Positions 59,772 through 64,000 of a stretch of DNA of 64,000 nucleotides are shown here, piece by piece; positions within the stretch are counted from its first letter, which is position 1; each line of letters starts with the position of its first letter. A model generated the notes under the pieces. That model worked only from the letters and a program-made list of their open reading frames with translations. It was not told where the DNA came from and ran no database searches. Location: contig CM042157.1 in assembly GCA_023376005.1 (NCBI GenBank), forward strand, positions 67,413,960 through 67,477,959, in the 5' to 3' direction. The translations under genes were made by a program, and so were the position numbers. This DNA comes from Doryteuthis pealeii (taxonomy: Eukaryota; Mollusca; Cephalopoda; Myopsida; Loliginidae).

Positions 59772-60169
59772 GTGTGGAGGCTAGTGGTTAGAGTCGTGGA
59801 AAATGGACTCGTCGATTCGAGTTCAATTCCTAGACGCTGTTGGCATTTCACATAGCGCTAATACCCTTGGGAAAGGTATGAATCCATATATTCTCCCTCC
59901 AGCTATGGGTTAAATAGTAGGGCAGACTGGGCTCTTCAGCCTTGGGTAGGTAACCAGTCTAGGAGAGGGATAACTCTAAATTCAAAATTCCTGAGGTCGG
60001 TCTTTGATTGGGTTTGTGGCAACCCTTGATGCACCGATTCTTTCCTATCGACTGTGCCAAAAAGTGTGGATGGTCCAACTCAAGCCTTCACCACTATAAA
60101 CAAATCACTGTGTGGGTGTTCATTGTGTGTATGAACCCTCGACGGGAGAGTCCATTTTAAATTTAAATT

Positions 60170-60222
<53 letters not shown>

Positions 60223-60223
60223 G

Positions 60224-60259
<36 letters not shown>

Positions 60260-62634
60260 GGTAGACAGATACATATAAAGAGACCATAAATAGATAGATA
60301 GAGATGATAGATATGAGAGAGGGGTTAGATGATAGATAGATAAGAGATAGAGAGAAAGGGGGGAGAGAGAGAGGAAGGGAGAGAGAGGGGGGTTAGAATG
60401 AAAGATAGATACATTTGAGAGATATATGAGATAGATATAAAAGAGAGGATATATCTGTGTGTGTATGTGTGTGCGTGCGTGCGTGTGTGTGTGTGTGTGT
60501 GTGTGTGTATAGGAAGGATAAAAGATTAATTATAAGAAGGAATTAAAAAAAGAGCAACTGTCTTCAGTCCTTACGCAATTGATACTATTCATCCAATAGG
60601 AAAGATGAGTGAACGTGGAAGAATTCGTGACGTCATAGACCAACACAATCCCCTGCAAAATTCATGGAAAATAAAATTATTAAATATCAAATGACAACAC
60701 ATCTCTTTGCAAGGAAAATAAAAGTTCATGTCTATTAAAAATGATTTGGTTACAATTTACAATGTTTATAATATTGGTGTTTAGCTCAGTCGGTAGAGCA
60801 TCCGGTAAGGACCCCCCCCTAGGTTACGCGTTCGATAACGACCTCTCACCAACATAGAAAGCACAGCTTGAATCTGTGCAGTAAAGTGGGCTGGGGTGTT
60901 GTGCTCCACCTCAGACTCAAAAACAATCTCTAGCGTGAAGGGGAATAGACTCCCTCGATGTCCGGTCGATACCAACAATAGACCACTCAGCTGACCTAAC
61001 TATTTTTTACTATTAATTATAATGTAAGGTTCAAGGTTATAACAAAGTCATAACTAGTTGAAACATAACAAACTCCGACACGTTTGTGGGACAAAGCATT
61101 TTATATAATACAGCACATGAATAAGACAAGATACATGAACAATATAATAGTGTACATAAACATACATACATAAAAGGACTGGAGCGTCCGTACATAAAAA
61201 TCACTTACTAACTTAGTCCCCTCGTGGGGACCAGAGGCCCCACGAGGATGGGGTGTAGTCACTAAATGACTAACCCATGCGGTTCAGCCGAGAAGATGTA
61301 GCTAAGAGAGGAAGAGGCGTTTGAAATAGCCGCTTAAATACCATAGAGAACCAGCGACAACCCAGCAGGAAGATAAATCTTCCAGGCAAATGTGAAGATA
61401 ATCCCCCACAATAGTATTATAACCCTAATAACCCGCTCTTCAGGTTGGGGTCCAGTGGCTTCAGCCACTGGACCTGTGTTGTTAATTAACAGCGTTGAGC
61501 CCAGGGATTTATCCGCCCCACCCCACCAAGCAACACCTATCACCTTGATTTAAAGCGGCTGGGCTGGGTTTATTGCCCAGAGCCTGAGCCCCCCCCGAGG
61601 CGAAATGCTGACGGGATCTACGCATTTTTTGCACCCGCCTTCCAATGAGCATCAGTTCTTGTATGGTCCCGCATTAAAAGACCTTATGTCATATCTACAT
61701 ACGTGGGATGCGAGGTAAATATTCTAATTACTGTAGTACCTTGACTTACGAGTGTCTCAACTCACGAGTTTTCCGAGTTATTGGCTGTTACTCGATCGAT
61801 TTTTTGCTTTGTGTTGCGAGCTAAAATTTTAGGTACGCTTATGTTAATAAGTTCACTAAAAAACATTTAAGTTTCCAAATCTATTACGCTAAAGAAAAAT
61901 ACAATGGTACTTTAACTTATGAGTGTCTCAACTTAAGAGCTTTCCAACTTACAAGCTTCAGATACGCTTATGTTAATAAGTTCACTAAAAACATTTACAA
62001 TTCCAAATTAATATTGCCAAAGAAGGGTTAGGGTTAGGGTTAGGGTTAGTTTAATGGAAAAATAAATAAATAATTTATCAGTCAAGAGTGGTTCCCCTTT
62101 GTTTATGTTAGACTTATAGGAAATAACCGGTGTATATTTATATATATCAATACACACACTTACAGCGCCACCTACTCACGCCATAAAATAGAATATTTGA
62201 TGTCACATTTCAAAACCGTCTCCTTTTTTTCAAACTTCAAAAATTTTTTAAACAGACTGAATGACGGATTACCACTCGCTTTTCTCATTATTCTGTGATA
62301 AATAATTTCTTATTCTTATGCCCTGAAGATGATCTAATTAATAGATCGAAACACTGCAGCGTCGGCCAATAAACTCACCACTTAACCCATTTAAACCTGT
62401 GTTTTTTCATTTTTCTTGATATACTACATACCGTCGGATTCACTTCCTTTCTTCACATTTGTAGATGTATTCGTATTTATATCTTATATCTGATTCACAA
62501 TTTTCAACTAAAAAACAACAACAACAACAACAACAAAAGAACCAGAAACGAGTGAAAATATAATAGAACTTACCTGAGCACCCCGATATTGCATCTTTGT
62601 GATTGATCGAAATCTTTCTTGGCCAGCAGTATCC
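44727..62634 (-). CDS. Rab family small GTPase, C-terminal five exons
   Basis: The exons at 62574..62634, 60575..60652, 58040..58147, 52705..52824 and 44727..44846 splice into 161 codons plus stop with canonical GT-AG sites; the first acceptor is phase 2 and all later junctions are phase 0. In order the protein shows DTAGQERFR (switch II, G3), YRGAQG and VYDVTN (Rab-specific motifs), NKVDL (G4 guanine specificity), ETSAK (G5), a variable tail rich in acidic then basic residues, and the terminal CAC, a CxC double-geranylgeranylation signal. Rabs cycle between GTP and GDP on vesicle membranes and recruit trafficking effectors. The P-loop and switch I exons, about 60 residues, are missing. Subfamily is uncertain: FEFFE.SAK, FERL and a CAC end recall Rab3, while the switch II and loop regions are closer to the Rab8/15 group. 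The loop before G4 (EISHSHNSLEPVP) is unusual. The introns are heavily repeat-laden, and the gene converges on the GPR180-like gene. Confidence 0.9.
44930..45160. mobile_element. Foldback G, ~60-bp arms, in Rab intron
   Basis: The left arm has ttagcgttattcggactatt then gtccccatcttcattgttat and acaacgtt. The right arm is the complement (aacgttgt...aataacaatgaagatgggga). The centre has two imperfect ttcttttcg / tcgggaacc blocks. Frames on both strands come from the palindrome. Confidence 0.8.
45211..45710 (+). mobile_element. MITE-I in Rab intron
   Basis: The ends aatagggtaggttgattttt and aaatagacctaccctaat. The third co-linear copy. Confidence 0.82.
45780..45932 (+). mobile_element. Helitron 3' end, decayed
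   Basis: Has aaattgttttagttttcact and actcccactcccccaggtaa, the accggagggtg hairpin region and gcgagtta where CTAG would be, so the terminus is mutated. Confidence 0.6.
46252..46384. repeat. (CA)n then (GA)n microsatellite
   Basis: CA units at 46252..46306, a short AT run, then about 30 GA units at 46325..46382. Confidence 0.93.
46395..46770. mobile_element. Inverted-repeat element with hammerhead-like arms
   Basis: The left arm (about 46400..46520) and right arm (about 46590..46725) are imperfect complements sharing attaacacaacataa, gatttttgaaaaaa and attgcaatatcagc. Sequence to the right (cagtcggattcatttcctta) recurs at about 62435. Noncoding. Confidence 0.72.
46771..47003. other. Spacer before satellite
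   Basis: A short (AT)n run at 46777..46803. From 46930 the sequence becomes GC-richer toward the array; no gene. Confidence 0.6.
47004..51370 (+). repeat. 59-bp satellite, ~70 copies, in last Rab intron
   Basis: The unit contains gacccgaaatcttcaataaa, ccgggaggcatctctgacga and acagaggttctgatgctaa. Most units are identical over thousands of bases; exceptions are single-base losses and a few truncated or rearranged units (47041..47100, 48676, 50440..50480, 50745, 51030..51370). Each unit has nested dyads GCAT/ATGC and CTCTG/CAGAG around acgaa. Disorder is concentrated at the right edge. The unit length is not a multiple of three, so it does not encode a repeat protein. Confidence 0.96.
51371..51825. 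other. Rab intron, no feature recognised
   Basis: Mostly unique sequence. No splice-flanked frame was found. Confidence 0.6.
51826..52036. mobile_element. TR-foldback with CCCTAA array
   Basis: The ends cggttatttataactccaac and ggagttataggaaataaccg. Arms carry caaaggggaaccactcttga and its complement. The centre holds about eight CCCTAA or CCCTAAA units preceded by ttattttcccattaaactaa. Confidence 0.85.
52037..52704. other. Rab intron, no feature recognised
   Basis: 52140..52450 is moderately GC-rich and apparently unique; the plus-strand frame there has no recognised domain. Confidence 0.55.
52705..52824 (-). CDS. Rab exon: ETSAK (G5) and last helix
   Basis: 120 bases, phase 0 at both ends. 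Begins LASKEMAFEFFETSAKTGKN, followed by VIQVFERLAYYITDICNPQL. ETSAK is the G5 motif and the rest forms the final helix. The acceptor is tctcttgcag and the donor GTAAGT. An in-frame extension past the donor is intronic. Confidence 0.92.
52825..53249. other. Rab intron, no feature recognised
   Basis: Apparently unique sequence upstream of the ETSAK exon on the coding strand. Confidence 0.55.
53250..53530 (+). repeat. ~100-bp tandem repeat, about 3 diverged copies
   Basis: Repeated order of agatac(c)agcccaagtata, gctactcata.accaa and acaagataagaaaaa with varied spacing. Confidence 0.6.
53531..53831. other. Rab intron with short perfect hairpin
   Basis: tccgagcc and ggctcgga (53668..53692) form an 8-bp GC-rich stem. 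No gene seen. Confidence 0.6.
53832..54108 (+). mobile_element. SINE-A, full length
   Basis: The head ttgtaatggttagagtcgta, B box gagttcaaatcctgg, body ctccctccagctatgggcaa and tail gaggggttggtaaata with an AT run. Confidence 0.82.
54307..54542. mobile_element. TR-foldback with CCCTAA array
   Basis: The ends ggttatttcccataattcca and gttataggaaataacc. Arms include ggggaaccactctga and its complement. The centre has cccattaaactaaccctaaa and several CCCTAA/CTCTAA units. Confidence 0.85.
54543..55679. other. Rab intron, A-rich, no gene seen
   Basis: Long A runs near 55040, 55285..55313 and 55365. An imperfect inverted block around 55320..55590 (gatgcctgctgaaaatccga with tcgaatttccagtaagcact, and gaatatctaaa with its complement) marks an unclassified foldback. 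Confidence 0.6.
55680..55900 (-). repeat. Element E tail
   Basis: Plus-strand ggttggttttacggcatgtc, gggctattttatgccg and tagatgggaccttggaaagt are complements of the shared tail and its upstream part. GGTT units mark the end of the tail. Confidence 0.68.
55901..56225 (+). repeat. 58-bp tandem repeat, ~6 copies
   Basis: The unit has gtattctacagcctcagtcg, atagggtgctctcaccc and atctgcagggatgcagt. Copies diverge leftward. The chance plus-strand frames through it are not conserved as protein. Confidence 0.78.
56226..56487 (-). repeat. SINE-C-like 3' part, diverged
   Basis: Around 56400..56475 the plus strand has gccatttaataagagtgcct, ccatccttgtagaagaacag and gaaagggttcatac, complements of the SINE-C body. 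The left side is unassigned. Confidence 0.45.
56488..56705 (+). mobile_element. SINE-A, internally deleted
   Basis: Retains aatggttttcgtcgtaggaa, then jumps to caatacccttaggaaaggta, losing the B-box part. The body and gaggggttggg tail remain. Confidence 0.72.
56706..56994. other. Rab intron, no feature recognised
   Basis: No repeat family or frame recognised. Confidence 0.55.
56995..57590 (+). mobile_element. Element E, longest single-orientation copy
   Basis: Runs from gtcgactggggcgttagaat through gttggccgtgggtggcgacc, atatgattttcccaacccta, gtgctagaaggtggtgactg, gtggtagtacctgttagggt and the shared tail cattaaatgacccactgagg. Together with 37352..38168 it defines the family. Noncoding. Confidence 0.72.
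57591..57779. other. Rab intron, AT-rich
   Basis: Nothing recognised. Confidence 0.5.
57780..57995 (+). mobile_element. Single arm of hammerhead-like element
   Basis: Shares tcaacacaacataa, ctgatgaagatttttaactg, tcgaaatattgcaatatcag and the acatttgcgtgttttttttt end with 46395..46770. It lies ~45 bases from the NKxD exon. Confidence 0.65.
58040..58147 (-). CDS. Rab exon: NKxD (G4)
   Basis: 108 bases, phase 0 at both ends. Begins EISHSHNSLEPVPIILIGNK, continues VDLADQIQV and ends SKGKK. NKVDL is the G4 guanine-specificity motif. The acceptor is ttttcag and the donor GTAAGA. The stretch before IILIGNK is longer and more His/Ser-rich than in common Rabs. Confidence 0.9.
58192..58464 (+). mobile_element. 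MITE-F next to Rab G4 exon
   Basis: The ends cagtgatgctgatag and tattagcacctctg. The interior is co-linear with 39941..40280 but internally shortened. It is 44 bases upstream of the exon acceptor on the coding strand. Confidence 0.75.
58465..58516. repeat. (CA)n/(AT)n microsatellite
   Basis: CA then AT runs abutting the MITE-F end. Confidence 0.9.
58640..58750 (+). mobile_element. Helitron 5' fragment
   Basis: gtttgtaactgaaactatat, tactactcaagtcacaattc and cacattctccatgttt match the start of 7028..7947. The terminal TC end is lost. Confidence 0.6.
58791..59048. mobile_element. TR-foldback, third arm type
   Basis: The arms (about 58791..58862 and 58972..59048) have gtaaaacttgcaaatcatac, tcaaaatccc, acagggtgaccgag and their approximate complements. 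The centre carries ttattttcccattaaactaa then CCCTAA-type units. The core matches the other TR-foldbacks although the arms do not. Confidence 0.8.
59049..59440. other. Rab intron, no feature recognised
   Basis: No repeat or exon recognised. Confidence 0.55.
59441..59535. repeat. (AT)n then (GA)n microsatellite
   Basis: AT runs at 59444..59502, then GA units to 59534. Confidence 0.93.
59537..59738. mobile_element. hAT-like MITE, tggttctcaa ends
   Basis: The left end caatggttctcaaac pairs with the right end ggttgagaacca. The interior has acctatggacccctttt and ggaggtccatatgg. These ends resemble widespread hAT-type MITEs. No coding capacity. Confidence 0.68.
59770..60157 (+). mobile_element. 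SINE-A long variant
   Basis: The head ggctagtggttagagtcgtg, B box gagttcaattcctag, the SINE-A body to taaccagtctaggagaggga, then the extra 3' part gattgggtttgtggcaaccc through gtgtatgaaccctcgacg. Same structure as 18298..18692. Confidence 0.78.
60170..60512. repeat. AT/GA/GATA/GT compound microsatellite
   Basis: (AT)n to 60205, GA-rich to 60260, GATA- and GAGA-rich to 60450, (GT)n at 60480..60508. The Rab VYDVTN exon begins only 63 bases later. Confidence 0.92.
60575..60652 (-). CDS. Rab exon: beta-4/RabF5 segment
   Basis: 78 bases, phase 0 at both ends, encoding GIVLVYDVTNSSTFTHLSYW then MNSINC. It contains the VYDVTN motif that follows switch II in Rabs. The acceptor ttttgcag and donor GTAAGG flank it. 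It exactly fills the gap between the switch II and G4 exons, which supports the model. Confidence 0.88.
60779..61010 (+). mobile_element. SINE-B, full length
   Basis: The head gtttagctcagtcggtagag (tRNA-like A box), B box ggttacgcgttcgataacg, body aaagcacagcttgaatctgt, block ctccacctcagactcaaaaa and segment gaatagactccctcg. Confidence 0.78.
61050..61740. other. GC-richer unclassified block in Rab intron
   Basis: Differs in composition from its surroundings. Contains nested dyads: tcccctcgtgggga (61217..61230) and ggtccagtggc with gccactggacc (about 61448..61473). ggctgggctgggtttattgc and caccttgatttaaagcggc look like part of a retroelement terminal region, but no paired repeat or coding frame was found. 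Confidence 0.5.
61741..62015 (+). repeat. Tandem pair of acgagtgtctcaac repeats
   Basis: Two ~190-bp direct copies: tgacttacgagtgtctcaac and taacttatgagtgtctcaac, both followed by cttatgttaataagttcact. This motif set is typical of a dispersed animal repeat, but no transposase is present. Confidence 0.65.
62025..62133. mobile_element. TR-foldback, right half only
   Basis: Four ggttag-type units, then ttagtttaatgg, aaataaataaataatttatc, gtcaagagtggttccccttt and ataggaaataacc. Equals the inner core and right arm of 51826..52036. The left arm is absent, replaced by the preceding tandem repeat. Confidence 0.78.
62270..62445 (+). mobile_element. Element with hammerhead-ribozyme-like core
   Basis: 62320..62366 contains gcc, CTGAAGA, a gatct...agatc stem, GAAA, a ctgcag-centred short stem, GTC and ggc. 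That is the order expected of a type I hammerhead, but with one unpaired base between CTGAAGA and the second stem. The downstream ataccgtcggattcacttcc recurs at about 46746. Confidence 0.5.
62574..62634 (-). CDS. Rab exon: switch II (G3)
   Basis: 61 bases: one base completing a split Trp-type codon (TG|G), then DTAGQERFRSITKMQYRGAQ. The acceptor tattttcag and donor GTAAGT flank it. An intron just before DTAGQ is a position shared by many animal Rab genes. Too short to appear as a long frame. Confidence 0.9.
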
Positions 62635-63832
62635 CTGAAAATAAACGAACGAAAACGTCAAAGTTTTAAAAAAAAAATCTCAATTTCGTTAAGTATTAAT
62701 TCCCTGTTTTTGCCTGGTTACCGAAAAAAGAGAAGCGACTCTTCAGAGAACATCCTCTCTCGGTGAGTAACTGGTCGCAACTAAATAAAACGTAAAAACT
62801 GTCTCACACGTCCTATTGGCGTGTTTTCGGAAGGGGGTCATGCAAAGGTTATTACCTGTCAGTAACTTTCCATTCGCCCTTCCAATTTGAATTTTCTAAC
62901 GAACTCTGATTCAAAATTTATTCTACACTACTTACATAATTCATAGGCTATCCATGAATTATGTAATTATATGCGGAGAAAAAAGTATATCCCAATTTTA
63001 ATTCGATTGAGATATTTGAAAGAAAAACGAAAAGTAGGCATTTATATGATCTCTAGGCCAAATTTGATGAAACATTTACCGGCCATTCTCGAAGTTTTAG
63101 TATTTCTAATTTGAACACAGATATACAGTGAATGCCATTTATGTAGGCATGTGCAAAAATATTAAAGGGAGGTAATAAAATAAAAACACCCTAATTTTAA
63201 AACAATTACCAAAAATCAGGGAATTGTCCGATTTTAATGAAAATTTCAGCACTTTATTCATTAATGACTTAGTTTTATAATGAATAGATTATTCAATTAA
63301 AATCTTTCTTTTTTTTTTAATCAGTTCAGATTGTATTGGGTCGGGTTCAACTTTTGGTCATTAAAAAAATAAATCAGTCCCTAATATTTACATTTCTAGA
63401 AAGATCAAATCCCGATTACAACATAAAAAAAATAAATTAAAAAATTCCTCATCCGAAAAAAAGTTATTTGAAAATTTAAATGTTATTTTCTTAAAACTCA
63501 AAAACATAATTTTTGTTTGGTGTTTTTTTCTTCTTCCGTAGTTTTAAAAATATTATCATTTTTAATTGGTGCAAAAAAAGGTATTTTCTGCAATTCGGTT
63601 GACTTATTTTTATTCACTTAAAAATTTAATAGTGGATTTTAAACGTCTGGAAGGTAGCGTGTTGCATTCAATATTTTCAACATGAATCAAAATTTATTTC
63701 ATGTATTTAAAAATATAAGTTTAAAATGTGCAATTTTTCGCAACATGTTTTCCGAGAGTTTTATATATTTACAAGTTATTATTAACGATTGTTTTTTTTT
63801 TTTTCGTTTACGGAAGATATATAGTGTTATAA
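62635..63832. other. Probable Rab intron, no exon recognised
   Basis: AT-rich. The minus strand was searched for the P-loop (GxxxxGKT/S) and switch I exons without success. One candidate donor (63207 region) gives no Rab-like sequence upstream. Confidence 0.6.
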
Positions 63833-64000
63833 AGGCGCGTGGTCTAATGGTTAGAGTCGTAGGAAATGGACTCGTCAACCGGAATTCAATTCCTGGACGA
63901 AGCTGTTGGCATTTCACATAGCGCTAATACCCTTGGGAAAGGTATGAATCCAATTCTCCCTCCAGCTATGGGTAAATAGTAGGGCAGACTGGACTCTTTA
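63833..64000 (+). mobile_element. SINE-A, cut by window edge
   Basis: The head ggcgcgtggtctaatggtta (A-box-like) and ggaattcaattcctggacg, then agcgctaatacccttgggaa and a ctccagctatgggtaaatag stretch. The 3' tail lies outside. Confidence 0.85.

Noticed and set aside
63195..63260. Candidate upstream Rab exon with donor near 63207 (minus strand)
   Set aside because: The intron phase would fit, but the encoded residues lack the expected beta-strand pattern before the Trp and show no switch I motif.

Overview
The window looks like AT-rich nuclear DNA from an invertebrate animal, most likely a mollusc and possibly a cephalopod. Three things point that way: GT-AG introns of several kb, metazoan gene families, and a dense load of tRNA-derived SINEs, Helitrons and foldback MITEs. 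The species is inference. No prokaryotic, organellar or viral gene organisation was seen.

Only two host genes can be supported, and they converge tail to tail. On the + strand, 23138..24280 is the last coding exon of a seven-transmembrane GOST-type protein, closest to GPR180 by motif; its earlier exons were not found. On the - strand, five exons of a Rab small GTPase lie at 62574..62634, 60575..60652, 58040..58147, 52705..52824 and 44727..44846. They join in frame through canonical splice sites, from the switch II motif to a C-terminal CAC prenylation signal. The exons for the P-loop and switch I are not in view and probably lie beyond the right edge. Two of these exons are too short to appear as ORFs and were found from Rab motifs and splice sites.

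Layout: 1..23137 is repeats (LINE 3' ends, Helitrons, SINEs, two satellites, palindromes). 23138..24280 is the GPR180-like exon. 24281..44726 is a repeat-filled intergenic stretch containing 5S-rRNA-derived SINEs, a large foldback and several nested insertions. 44727..62634 is the Rab gene, whose last intron carries about 4.3 kb of a 59-bp satellite. 62635..64000 is probable Rab intron ending in a SINE.

Provisional repeat names used below: SINE-A (tRNA-like head, tail gaggggttggtaaata), SINE-B (tRNA-Lys-like head), SINE-C and SINE-D (other tRNA-like heads), 5S-SINE (5S rRNA-like head), element E (foldback or tail repeat), foldback G (inverted-repeat element with a gatgaggacaacagtc arm), MITE-F (cagtgatgctgatag ends), MITE-H (TTAA target), MITE-I (gggtaggt ends), and TR-foldback (inverted repeats enclosing TTAGGG-type repeats). 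The most unusual observations are the telomere-type repeats embedded in several different inverted-repeat elements, a shared 3' tail on SINEs with unrelated heads, hammerhead-like motifs in dispersed elements, and filled/empty site pairs that define insertion targets. All boundaries were read by eye.
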